Virus record (IMG/VR): IMGVR_UViG_3300030331_002097
Span: 1-30,313 of that record
DNA length: 30,313 bases
Direction: 5' to 3' (one strand)
DNA from: a virus
The notes under the pieces are model-generated. The model did no database searches. It saw only the letters and a list, made by a program, of their open reading frames with translations, and was not told where the DNA came from. The translations under genes and the position numbers were made by a program. This document shows, piece after piece, positions 16,324 to 24,900 of the stretch. Position 1 is the first letter of the stretch. Each line of letters starts with the position of its first letter.

Positions 16324-18465
16324 TCACTTAGAGGGTTTTGAGAGCCCGCCCGGTGTGTAGGTGTATTTGCGGAAGAACTTCTTACCCGTAAAGTCAGCCG
16401 CTTTTTTCTTTTGGACGACAGTCTGTGCAGCAAGCAATGCAAGCCCCGCACTAATCGTCAAGTCAAACTTTGTTCTGTTGTCAATTCTGTACCCAATCCA
16501 GTCCTCTAGAGTTCGGTTGAAATACATTCTACCTACCTCACCTTTCTCATTGATTCCTACGTGATTGTGTATGTAGTCCTCAATCGCTTGTGCATGTGTA
16601 TGAATTACATCTTGAGAGTTAGACGGGATACCCTTGGTCTTGGTTGCAACAGAGCCCGATGTAGTAAGGTGCTGTGGTCTATCAAGTAGATAGCCATCGT
16701 AACCTCTTGACTCAAAGTACCTTACAATGCCGTACTTATTGTTTTCCACGAGGAGTGGGTAGCCAAAGAAGAAGGCTGCCATCAGCACATCCTCGTAGAA
16801 GATTTTTGCCATAGGAGGACGAGAGCAGTACTCCGCAACAAACATGTTAGCGGGGGCCCGCATGTTGAACTTGTTGTAGATGTGACACGCTCCCTTTGAG
16901 CCCCTCCCGTCTGTAGTAGCGTCGATGTCATAGGAGTCAACACCACCACAGCCAATTAGTTTGTTTGGGGCTATAGCCTTGCCTCTTTCTGTTACCTTTT
17001 GATTTCTGAGTTCAAGCGGAGGCATCCAAGACACAAACCACCTGCCCTCTGAGCTAGGAACAAACACAACCTCCGTATCCCTGATACCGCCCTTCCACGT
17101 GAAGTTGCCACGCACTACGGGGTCTGGATACATGTTTTCGTTGTGGTCAATCTGCTCGTAAATCTTTCCGATGTTAAACAGAGAGCCCTCGACGCTGTCT
17201 CGGAACGCCTCGTCTGTAGTAAAGGGGAACTGACGAACAATTTCGTTCATCTCCCGAGCGTCATGCTTTAGAGCGTCCCTTTCGTTTTTTAGAAACTGCC
17301 TTGCGCCTATGTCTACGGTTTCCCCGTCCAACGTCTCCAGCTCCTGCTCCGGAGTCTCGATGATTGGCTTCCCGTACTTGTCGAAGAAGCCCTCTAAGGC
17401 TTCGTAAGCCGGAATGAAGATTTTGTATAATCCTGAGGTTGTCCTTCCGTTTTTGTTGCGTTCTTGTGGGTCTGAATCTTTCCAAAGCTCTTTGTATTCT
17501 TGACCTCCTTTGTCCATCGGGTTGACGGTGCTGCCCACAAGGGCCTTCCCTATAACTCGGCGTCCCACAATCAAGCAAGTCCGTTGTATCCTCCATGCTT
17601 CTCTAATGTCTGTTGGTTTCTCCCACTTACCTGCCTCATCAAGATACAAGATATGTAACTTCTCGCCATCGTAAGCATTGTTAGTGGTATTTTTCCAGTT
17701 GATGATTGTGTTTAGGGCATCCCCTTTGATAGAGGTCTTGTTGTTTTTGGTAATCCTTTTAGACGGTTCTCTGAACGCCAACTCCATGCGTGGATTGGTG
17801 GTACCGTCTTGGATGGGCTTAAAAAAGAACGGGTAGGACTTGAAGATAGCAACGACCTTCTTCATAAAGACGTTCTCCTGCGCGTCCTTACCAGTCTTCG
17901 ACTGGATACCCAAAAGTTTGTCCTTGACCTGTGTGGCTTCGTCTACAAGAACGCAGGCGGACATGTTGGTGTACCCTGAGCGACGACACTTGGTATACAG
18001 TTGACCAAGGCATCTGGGGTCAGCCTCGCACGCAGCTTGATGAACGAAGAGCTTCCGCTGGAAGTCTAGGAAACTAGGATACCCAATATCTATCTTGCTC
18101 CACTGAAGCATCATGTAGTGACGTCCAGTAACGTAGGTAGGTTCTCCATTGTTGTAAAACCAGTACCCCTCTCTACGCCTACGGAACTCCTCCTCAATAA
18201 AGGGGGAGAACCTTTGGCGAAACTCCTTGGGCATCTCGTACCATTCGTCCATAGACTTGATGCGAGCAAGCTCGCTGGGCATCTCTGTCCTAGCCCAAGT
18301 CTGTAGGTGAGTGGGTAGGTCGTACCCTGCAATGTCTTTCTTTCTTGGCTGCTTAGGCAAACAGATAGGTAGACCGGAGATGTCGATGACGTCCCCGAGA
18401 GTGCCGCGCGGGCAAATGGATACGACTGGTTCGTCGTACTTCTCTATGTCTACCAGACCTGTCAC
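16324..18465 (-). CDS. terL: Terminase large subunit (713 aa)
   Basis: The packaging motor ATPase and headful/cos nuclease. Visible motifs are a Walker A-like CRRSGYTNMS at residues 160-169, Walker B HILYLDEAG at 271-279 (D276, E277), and a coupling motif GSTVN at 311-315. The RNase H-like nuclease has acidic residues at D510 (CGGVDSYD), E545 (FVAEYC), E574 (LLVENNKYG) and D668 (FDLTISAGLALL). The Walker A has Arg/Gly/Tyr in place of the classical GKT, as in many phage terminases. Translation starts at a GTG (complement of 18463-18465) that overlaps the upstream stop codon as GTGA; the next Met is residue 62, too far in, so GTG is preferred. It acts with the portal just downstream. Confidence 0.93.
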   Translation of the reverse strand: MTGLVDIEKYDEPVVSICPRGTLGDVIDISGLPICLPKQPRKKDIAGYDLPTHLQTWARTEMPSELARIKSMDEWYEMPKEFRQRFSPFIEEEFRRRREGYWFYNNGEPTYVTGRHYMMLQWSKIDIGYPSFLDFQRKLFVHQAACEADPRCLGQLYTKCRRSGYTNMSACVLVDEATQVKDKLLGIQSKTGKDAQENVFMKKVVAIFKSYPFFFKPIQDGTTNPRMELAFREPSKRITKNNKTSIKGDALNTIINWKNTTNNAYDGEKLHILYLDEAGKWEKPTDIREAWRIQRTCLIVGRRVIGKALVGSTVNPMDKGGQEYKELWKDSDPQERNKNGRTTSGLYKIFIPAYEALEGFFDKYGKPIIETPEQELETLDGETVDIGARQFLKNERDALKHDAREMNEIVRQFPFTTDEAFRDSVEGSLFNIGKIYEQIDHNENMYPDPVVRGNFTWKGGIRDTEVVFVPSSEGRWFVSWMPPLELRNQKVTERGKAIAPNKLIGCGGVDSYDIDATTDGRGSKGACHIYNKFNMRAPANMFVAEYCSRPPMAKIFYEDVLMAAFFFGYPLLVENNKYGIVRYFESRGYDGYLLDRPQHLTTSGSVATKTKGIPSNSQDVIHTHAQAIEDYIHNHVGINEKGEVGRMYFNRTLEDWIGYRIDNRTKFDLTISAGLALLAAQTVVQKKKAADFTGKKFFRKYTYTPGGLSKPSK

Positions 18466-18755
18466 TTACTGAATCTTTCTGCAAAGCCGCCTGAGTAATC
18501 CTTGTCCTCGTCGATGCTGCCGTTCTCGCTCAGGTCTTTGACCATTTGCTCTAGCCGCTGCCTTTCGATTAACAGTTCTTTGCAATCTGTAGCGGTCTGC
18601 TTGATGGACTGTAGCTCAGCCTTGCGTGCAGCGCCACCAGCCTCAGGGTCGACGGGACGCTTGACCTCCTCAATCATGTTGTTGATTGCGACAGCCATGC
18701 TATCCATCAGCCTACGAGAAGCCTCGATGGTCTCAAACTTAGGACTCCTCGACAT
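18462..18755 (-). CDS. Small protein upstream of terL, candidate terminase small subunit (97 aa)
   Basis: A short, charged, mostly helical protein: N-terminal helix (ETIEASRRLMDSMAVAINNM), a short linker with DPEAGG, and a second long helix rich in Lys/Glu/Gln (LLIERQRLEQMVKDLSENG) that could form a coiled coil, then an acidic DEDKDYSGGF tail. Small terminase subunits are often of this size and encoded directly before terL, and its stop overlaps the terL start. No helix-turn-helix is clearly visible, so the role is inferred from position only. It overlaps the upstream GroES-like gene by 17 bp. Confidence 0.5.
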   Translation of the reverse strand: MSRSPKFETIEASRRLMDSMAVAINNMIEEVKRPVDPEAGGAARKAELQSIKQTATDCKELLIERQRLEQMVKDLSENGSIDEDKDYSGGFAERFSK

Positions 18756-19329
18756 ACATCATTTCTTCTGAGCGCATACGGAACACGGTGGTGTCGTCCT
18801 CCAATCGCATCTCATAATCTCTGTTCTTCTTGAACCCAACGATGTCTCCTTGCTTGACGCCCTGAGTAATCATGTCTTCGGGGCAGCAGAATACTTTTGC
18901 CTTAAGGTGAGTCTTGGGCTTGAGGTCAACGATAATAATCTCGCTCTCCTCTGGCTCCTCTTCCTCTATTGGCTGCAGGAACACCCAGTCCGCGAGCATG
19001 TGAAGCTTTCCAGTATCCTTGCTGCGATACGCGATAGCGTGACAGCTAAGAGTGTTTACTGGGTCGTACCCTACGATAAACCTGTCCTCGTCGTCCACCT
19101 GAATCTTCAGAGCGTCAGACATAACCACGTGGTGATGAAAGAACAGGGTATCTCCCGGCTTCACATCCACGTCGTACTTGACTGGAGTTGATGTTACCTC
19201 GCCATACATGACGCGGCGCTCGAACTCCTTCCACTTAGGGTCAACGTAAATTTCTTTACCGTTGCCTAGTTCGATAGTGTCGTGATGAGTCTTATCAAGC
19301 TTCACCACGAAGTGGTACAGCGCTTTCAT
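18739..19329 (-). CDS. GroES-like co-chaperonin, double-length (196 aa)
   Basis: Two segments recall the GroES fold. The first (about 1-120) opens LYHFVVKLDK, then has RRVMYGEVTS, DVDVKPGDTLFFHHHVV and a closing KLHMLADWVFLQP strand. The second (about 133-196) reads AKVFCCPED...VKQGDIVGFKKNRD, then FRMRSEEMMYVEE, matching the GroES order of VLAVG, VKVGDIVIF and the final I..ESDILAIVE strand. Phage co-chaperonins such as T4 gp31 cap host GroEL so that it can fold the capsid protein. The gene lies a short way from the terminase and capsid genes, as expected for a capsid-folding helper. It overlaps the upstream gene by 4 bp (ATGA). The GroES call is by eye; the double arrangement is inference. 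Confidence 0.6.
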   Translation of the reverse strand: MKALYHFVVKLDKTHHDTIELGNGKEIYVDPKWKEFERRVMYGEVTSTPVKYDVDVKPGDTLFFHHHVVMSDALKIQVDDEDRFIVGYDPVNTLSCHAIAYRSKDTGKLHMLADWVFLQPIEEEEPEESEIIIVDLKPKTHLKAKVFCCPEDMITQGVKQGDIVGFKKNRDYEMRLEDDTTVFRMRSEEMMYVEES

Positions 19330-19565
19330 TCAAAGTTACAATCGTATTCAACAATAACCGGGGTGTTCTCCACAGTCTTCCACAGGTAGGACGATTCACT
19401 GTCTTGAGTGTAAATATTGTACCTACGAATGTTGTGCTTAAACATAGCGCGGTCATCCTCCTCTATGAGAACAACTTTTCCTGCGCCAGCCTTCATGCCG
19501 ACGTAGTACGCCATCGCATCCTTCGGATTAGGACCGATGACGATTTTTCTAATCAAATTTTCCAT
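19326..19565 (-). CDS. Unrecognised small protein (79 aa)
   Basis: A compact soluble alpha/beta-looking protein: an N-terminal strand (RKIVIGPNPKDAMAYYVG), a VVLIEEDD strand, a basic helix (FKHNIRRYNIYTQD) and a C-terminal strand (TPVIVEYDCNF). The stop is in a 4-bp overlap with the GroES-like gene start. No family is recognised. Its place in a tight late cluster makes it a real gene. Confidence 0.65.
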   Translation of the reverse strand: MENLIRKIVIGPNPKDAMAYYVGMKAGAGKVVLIEEDDRAMFKHNIRRYNIYTQDSESSYLWKTVENTPVIVEYDCNFE

Positions 19566-19570
19566 TGTAT

Positions 19571-19885
19571 TTAGTTGAGGTTGAAGCCTAGGTCGCCTAG
19601 GTCAATATCATCTATGTCGATGTCATCATCTTGAGTTACTTTTTCGTAAGAAGCCATGATAGCTGAAAATAGCTCGGCAAGTTCATCAGAACCATCTACA
19701 TGCCATTTACTAGCTACCTGCCAAGCAGGGCCGATTTCTGGGATGTCGTCAACAAGCCCGAGACCAAAGAGGTAAGCCACCCTTTCGTTTACTTGATACT
19801 TCTCTATGACGTCTTCAAGCTGTGCCAAGACTTCGGCTACTTCTGATATGAAGAGCTCCTTCAGGGTGGGGTCCATAGTTGTCAT
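19571..19885 (-). CDS. Unrecognised acidic helical protein (104 aa)
   Basis: The start chosen is the ATG complementary to 19883-19885 (MTTMDPTLKEL), which shares one base with the stop codon of the upstream fibre-like gene (TAATG). An upstream in-frame start would lie inside that gene. The protein is helical and acidic (LFISEVAEVLAQLEDVIEKY), with a striking Asp/Ile tail, DDDIDIDDIDLGDLGFNLN. Acidic C-termini of this kind occur in chaperone-like and DNA-mimic proteins, but no function can be assigned. Confidence 0.65.
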   Translation of the reverse strand: MTTMDPTLKELFISEVAEVLAQLEDVIEKYQVNERVAYLFGLGLVDDIPEIGPAWQVASKWHVDGSDELAELFSAIMASYEKVTQDDDIDIDDIDLGDLGFNLN

Positions 19886-20766
19886 TATTGTCCGTTGATT
19901 GCTGCGATAGAAGAGGGAGTCGTTGCGGCACCGATAAGGTATCCGTGAACGTGCCACCCAGAATCGTCGTAGCATGTAAGGTCGAGGTAGCTACCCTCCG
20001 CGCCACCAAGAGTGGCGTCGTTTTCATCCAGAGTAATCTGATTGAAGCTTGCGACAGATGCAGCAGCAGTAGCACGAGGCACGCTCTGCACAGCAGTCTT
20101 ATTGTCTGTAGTAGACACGGCGATGATTCCTCCATAGAAATAATCACCTGATGCAGCGTTAATGTTACACGCAGTGGTGTGACCAACATCAACATTAATT
20201 CTAATAAACCTGCCTTCAGAAGCTGATGGCAATGTCAAAGTACCTCCGTTAAGAGTTGCGCAATCCAAAAACACGGTAGTACCTCCTTCTGAAGCAGCGG
20301 TAAGTCCTGTGGTTGAAGTAACCTTAGTTACATCTCTTGTGTCATACTTAAAGTTGAGCGTGCCTCCAGTAGCACGAATCGTCATATTTTGATTTGTCTG
20401 AAAGCTTGCTGACCCGGAGTTTCCCGAAGAGTCTGCAATCGTTACTGCAATAGCACTGCCCGTTCCGTTGGTTGTCGTGCCAGAGCCAACAGTAGTTGTA
20501 ACACTACGAAAGCCCGGAAAGCGACGCTTGCCAATCAATCCAGTAGAGGAATCTCTGACCAGAACCTCATCTCCTGAAGAGCTGGCTGGAGAGTCAATCA
20601 AAAGATTAGTTACCTTTACCTGAGACGAAGAGACAGAAAGAGCTGTGTCATTACCAGCGCCGTCAGTAATTGTCTTGAGGGTGCCACTAATAGCAGTATT
20701 GTCAGTAGCCTTTAGGATTCCAACGTAGGTGGTTTTGATTTGAGTGCCTGATAGTGTAGTTCCCAT
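19885..20766 (-). CDS. Fibre-like structural protein (293 aa)
   Basis: Start placed at MGTTLSGTQIKTTYVG, 19 nt after a TATATTTG element; a longer frame from 20811 would read through the promoter. The first 50 residues (GTTLSGTQIKTTYVGILK, then ITDGAGNDTALSVSSS) resemble an N-terminal attachment segment I recall from tail/head fibre proteins of marine phages. The rest is Thr/Ser/Gly-rich beta sequence with strands such as GGTLNFKYDT and LTLPSASEGRFIRINVD, ending in a Tyr/His/Trp-rich DDSGWHVHGYLIG patch. Likely a trimeric fibre or decoration protein exposed on the virion. It is the first gene of the leftward block and is divergent from the winged-helix regulator. Confidence 0.6.
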   Translation of the reverse strand: MGTTLSGTQIKTTYVGILKATDNTAISGTLKTITDGAGNDTALSVSSSQVKVTNLLIDSPASSSGDEVLVRDSSTGLIGKRRFPGFRSVTTTVGSGTTTNGTGSAIAVTIADSSGNSGSASFQTNQNMTIRATGGTLNFKYDTRDVTKVTSTTGLTAASEGGTTVFLDCATLNGGTLTLPSASEGRFIRINVDVGHTTACNINAASGDYFYGGIIAVSTTDNKTAVQSVPRATAAASVASFNQITLDENDATLGGAEGSYLDLTCYDDSGWHVHGYLIGAATTPSSIAAINGQ

Positions 20767-20775
20767 CTTGTTCTT

Positions 20776-20789
20776 TTTGTCTACACAAA
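20776..20789. promoter_or_regulatory. Candidate operator, TTTGT-N4-ACAAA dyad
   Basis: A perfect 5-bp inverted repeat TTTGTCTACACAAA lies in the 33-bp region between the divergent fibre-like and winged-helix genes and overlaps the leftward -7 element. A dimeric winged-helix protein bound here would block leftward transcription. The dyad is short and could arise by chance. Confidence 0.35.
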
Positions 20790-20793
20790 TATA
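20786..20793 (-). promoter_or_regulatory. -7 promoter element TATATTTG for the structural block
   Basis: The minus strand reads TTTTGAGTATATTTGTG. TTTTG, two bases, then TATATTTG has the same spacing as in the elements at 7894 and 16309. It ends 19 nt before the fibre-like ATG and lies within the upstream flank of the divergent regulator gene. Confidence 0.75.
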
Positions 20794-20799
20794 CTCAAA

Positions 20800-21255
20800 A
20801 TGAAGAGACACAGACCTGAGCGCAAAATGCGTGAGTTCTCATACCTCCACGAAAAGTACGTAAACAAGAACTACCTCAAGTATCTAAGACTAGCAGAGAC
20901 AGATATGTCTCAACATCACGACATCAGACCAGTAGAGATGCAGGTAATGTTATTTGGCTACGACTACGAGTTCTTCACGGCCACGCACATCGCAAAGTCA
21001 CTGTTTGCATCTCCCAAAAAGTTTAGGGAGCGCACACTGCAGCCGATGATGAAGAAGGGATTGATACACGTGGTGCATCGCAGGTTCAACGTCGACACGG
21101 GCTCAGAAGCTGACATGTACTTTGTTGAGGAGGCAAAGACGAACTACAAGCACAGGTACGGGCTGACGCCCAAAGCTAGACACTTGGTGCAGAGGTTTTA
21201 CCGAAAGCTAGAGGGAGAAGAAGCGATTAAGATTTCTTGTGAGAAGCAATCTTGA
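20800..21255 (+). CDS. Winged-helix (MarR-like) DNA-binding regulator (151 aa)
   Basis: The only rightward gene within the leftward half. Residues about 60-105 have the winged-helix order: FFTATHIAKSLFASPKKFRE (first helices and recognition helix), TLQPMMKKGLIHVVH (third helix into the wing), and then RRFNVDTGSEADMYF (wing strands). This is followed by YGLTPKARHLVQRFYRKLEGEE, the LT..G...v..fy..L pattern at the end of MarR-type domains. The N-terminus is very basic (MKRHRPERKMREFSYLHEKY). It would bind DNA as a dimer and is well placed to regulate the divergent structural promoter 7 bp away and its own. Its last 29 bp overlap the 3' end of a convergent gene. The fold is well supported; the target is inference. 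Confidence 0.7.
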   Translation: MKRHRPERKMREFSYLHEKYVNKNYLKYLRLAETDMSQHHDIRPVEMQVMLFGYDYEFFTATHIAKSLFASPKKFRERTLQPMMKKGLIHVVHRRFNVDTGSEADMYFVEEAKTNYKHRYGLTPKARHLVQRFYRKLEGEEAIKISCEKQS

Positions 21256-21418
21256 ACTCTGCCTTTTGCAAAGCCCCCGGTTGTTTTTTGTACTCTCCTT
21301 TTACTAGAAAGTACCTTCCGCTTTCTTGAACCCAGTAATGACCCTTGGGAGGCTCTACGGCAACCTTTTTGCTAAGGATGTTAAGACCTCCTTTCTTGTA
21401 CCTCTTTACAGTGTTCAT
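21227..21418 (-). CDS. Small basic protein with KxGG N-terminus (63 aa)
   Basis: MNTVKRYKKGGLNILSKKVA, then PPKGHYWVQESGRYFLVKGE and a basic C-terminus (KAEFKIASHKKS). The KKGG opening and the PKGHYWVQE...YFLVKGEY core resemble small proteins I recall from Bacteroidota phages, with no known function. Its ATG overlaps the stop of the 46-residue gene upstream (ATGA). The 3' end overlaps the convergent winged-helix gene by 29 bp. Confidence 0.65.
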   Translation of the reverse strand: MNTVKRYKKGGLNILSKKVAVEPPKGHYWVQESGRYFLVKGEYKKQPGALQKAEFKIASHKKS

Positions 21419-21555
21419 GAGTTGTCAGTTATCAACTGAGAAAAATAAGCGTGTATCTTAGGAGAGGATTCTTGAGTAAAAACAACCTGAAGTGCTTTTG
21501 ACATTTTCACTATCTCTTCTGAGCTGAAATGTATCCTGTTTGGCCAATAGTCCAT
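21415..21555 (-). CDS. Very small unrecognised protein (46 aa)
   Basis: An open frame of 46 codons, MDYWPNRIHFSSEEIVKM to QLITDNS, that fits exactly between its neighbours. Its ATG shares one base with the upstream stop (TAATG) and its TGA overlaps the downstream ATG (ATGA). Such coupling at both ends is strong evidence for a real gene. It is a soluble helical peptide with no recognised family. Confidence 0.7.
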   Translation of the reverse strand: MDYWPNRIHFSSEEIVKMSKALQVVFTQESSPKIHAYFSQLITDNS

Positions 21556-21992
21556 TAGTAAGTGATTGATGCTGTAACCTCTGTGGATTCGTACCCTGCA
21601 AGTGTTAAATCTCCTGTAACAACAATGGTGTCACCACTACCTGCTCCTACTAGTGACTCAAAGTTATTGTTTCCTGTTGAAAGAAAGTGTCCAGAACCAA
21701 TTTGGCCTAGATTGGCTGTGAAATTAAATGTTTGACCTGAAGCGCTGGTGCCATCTGTTTGATTGTTTACAGTGGCGCTCGTTATGCTGAAATCTCTTTC
21801 AAAACCTGTAAAGTCATTTGGGTCAAGTATTAGCAAAATAGGAGTTGCTCTTACAGAACCACTTAGAGATATGGCTGGAGTTGTGACGCCCGATACGTTG
21901 ACGTTACCAAATGATTGGATGCGTGACGGAAGCTTTTTAATTTTTGCACTTCTTCTGCGTCTTGCAGAATTTGAAATTCCTATCTGTCTCAT
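21555..21992 (-). CDS. Small protein with basic N-terminus and Ig-like beta domain (145 aa)
   Basis: Start chosen at MRQIGISNSARRRRSAKIKK (complement of 21990-21992), which overlaps the upstream stop codon as ATGA; upstream in-frame starts lie inside the giant gene. A very basic segment (RRRRSAKIKK) is followed by about 110 residues of Thr/Ser/Gly/Asn-rich strands, such as RATPILLILDPNDF and DTIVVTGDLTLAGYESTEV, ending in TASITY. This suggests one Ig-like beta sandwich as found on virion surfaces. Function is unknown. Confidence 0.65.
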   Translation of the reverse strand: MRQIGISNSARRRRSAKIKKLPSRIQSFGNVNVSGVTTPAISLSGSVRATPILLILDPNDFTGFERDFSITSATVNNQTDGTSASGQTFNFTANLGQIGSGHFLSTGNNNFESLVGAGSGDTIVVTGDLTLAGYESTEVTASITY

Positions 21993-24900
21993 GTTGTCGG
22001 TATTGGTGGCGGCGCTTCGCCTGTTTCTGCATACCCTTGTGGTGACCATCCATCTCCGAAGTAATCTTCTTGGTCAAAGTCATCGTAATCAAAATCAACC
22101 CATACGCCGTCGTCAAAGTATCCGAACTGACCAAACTGAAATTCGCCTTCATCGCCAGCAAATGACCCAAAGAAGTCGACGAATTGAACCAAGTCACTTT
22201 CGTCTAAATCGCCATCATTTGTTAAGTCCAAGGCATCAAACTCAGGGCTTCCCTCAGTAAAATCTCCAGACTGAAGTAGTTCTAGTAACAACGTTACGTC
22301 AGCTTCAGTATAAAATCCGTCGTTGTTGAGGTCTGGGTCGTCAAACTGCTCAATGAACTCAAGGAGCTGTGGGTACAAAAATACCGAGAACGCTAGCTCC
22401 GGGGGAGGCATTGTGCCATTAAGTTGAAAAGCAATATTGGCAGTGTGGAATGCTTGCGCTTGCAGTCCAGCGTAAATATTGTTTACCTGAATAAAGTTTC
22501 CGTCAGGACCTATGTAGTAGGCTCCTTCAATCAAAGAATCTGCAATGACTCCAATCAATCCCCCCTGTTGTGTGTTGTTTGGGTTACCAAATATTTGAGC
22601 GAAATACTGTGCGGTAGTTAGATTGACGGTTGTGCCAAAAGTGATGAAGATATCTGTCATCCCTGATATGTCAACATCAGTTTCAACTCCAAAGACACCT
22701 AGCTGAATAAATGGGCCAAACAAAGAGTACAAAGCAGCTGCTTCATCTGAAGCTTCACCGCTCATTATCATAGATGTAACGAAGTTGTTGACGAGGCTAA
22801 AGGTTGAAGCGCCCGGCCCCATAAGTTCTATGGCCAACGTATTTAGAGAGAGCTGACCATCAACAGCTGCACCGGGTAGGGCAGCAACAATCATCTGGTA
22901 AAGCTGACCGTATAGGTTAATTTCTGCGGTGTTGATTTGCCCATCTCCATTAAAGTCTATAGCCGCAATTCCCACCGGGTTAGCTATTGCGTACTCAGAA
23001 ATAAAGTTGGCGCTTGAAGCAGCAGCAAGAGCATCTTCTAATCCATCACCCAGAGAGCCAGCGCCTGCAATAATAGGCACAAGCGAGTCGGGCCCTGTGT
23101 ACGGTCCGGCTGGAACAAAGAACTCATTTGGGTCGATGCCGTTCTGCAGGTAGAAATCTGAGTAAGAGTTTAGTGCATTTTCGTCAGGAAGAATCGCTTG
23201 AAGAAGCGGTACAACAAGACTTCCAAATAACCCACCATTACCACCATCGTCACCTGCAAACGAGTTAGCGCTGAATACTTCGGTAATGTTTACCCAGTTG
23301 GGGTCAATTAAATTAAACCAATCAGCAGTAGATAGAGGGGAGTTGGGGTTCATCTCCATAAGTGTCGTGAACCAATTAGGTGTCTGACCTCCGGAGTCGA
23401 TGTAGTCGTTTGCGTATTGGAAGACCAAGAAGTAGGCTAAGGCATAGGCAGGGTTGAATCCAGTGTAAGGTCCTGACTCTCCAAACTCAGCTCCTTCATA
23501 CATAAATGGGTTCAGTCCGCCGTAGCTGTAAAGGGAGTTGCTAAGCAGTCCCTGCTGGTTTAGGACTAGGTCGCCCGGAGTCATAAAACCTCCGTACCAC
23601 AAATCACTTGAGGTGAGGTTGTATAACGCTTGGTTTGAGAAATTATTTTGAGTGGCATAAAACGCAGACCAGCCAATTCCAATGTTTCCTGCGTAAAACG
23701 AGGCCATAGGCCAGCTAAGTCCATTATAGTTATTATACGCTCCCTGTAGAATCCATGCGTACACGGCAAGGAAGTCGCCGAACCCTACATTTCCGTCGCC
23801 ATCAAAATCAATCATACCGCCTGTTCTATTCAAGAAATCAGGGATGTCAATATACTCACCCGCTTGCTCTGCACCCGGCGTAGGTGCATCACCATAGATT
23901 CCTTCGACACCTTCTGATGGGTTGATGGAAAGGTTTGGTGGGGGTGGTGGTGTGTAAAACGGAGTGCTGTCTATGAAGGCATTATAGGTAAACAAGAACT
24001 CACTTGACGTCAAGTCTAACTCAAAGTTGTAGAATTGAACGTCAAAAAGGGCAGGACCCTGTCCTTGATAATAGGCGTAATCGTCGTAGTCGTCTCCCAG
24101 CTCCCAACCAGCTGGTGCCCAAATGACCCCCATCCCCGGAGACATAATAGTTGATTCTCCTGTATTTGGGTCAAAATACCCAACAAGCCCCATGAATCCG
24201 GTGTAAAGCCAGTTGCTAAACGCAGCTTGGTCGGCTACGAATCCATCTTCAGATTGCACATAGCTTGCAAGTGACGATGCTTGTTCGGAGTCATATCCTA
24301 GATACTCAAACAATGATTCATAGCTGTAGTCAAACCCATCAGGGCCTTGTGCCGTTGGGTCAGCGTTTAAGTTTTGATGTCCAAATGAAGTAGCCAAAAA
24401 CAACAATGCTGCATTTTGAGCTAGATGGTTGAACGGTTCAGTGTTCTCTTGACCGATAATGTTTGCCCATTCAGGTATTCCACCAACGCTGTTTACCCAG
24501 TCGGAGCACTCGTTCAGAAGCTGTGGCATTATGTTGAGTGCCTCCCCAAATACTTCTGGGGTAATGTCTGAAAGCTGATTTACCTGTGGGTGGTTGTTAA
24601 TTAAAAATTCTACAACGCTATTGTCTAGGTCTAATGGGTTGTATTGTGTGTCACCGTCTGGGTCAAAAAAGTTTGCGGAAATCCAGCTAGCAATCTGAGA
24701 TTGATATGCTTCTACTTGAGCGTTAGGGCCTTGACCAGCCCATGTGTTGTAGTTAGGTGAGTCCTGAGTATAGTTTGCATCGTAACCATTACTCATCCAT
24801 GTAGAAAATGAATTAGCAAAGGCGATGTACCAATCAGGGGTTTCTGACTGAAGGTCAGCGGGGAGTCCATAGTTCTCACCCCAAGTAGGTCTTTGGTTGG

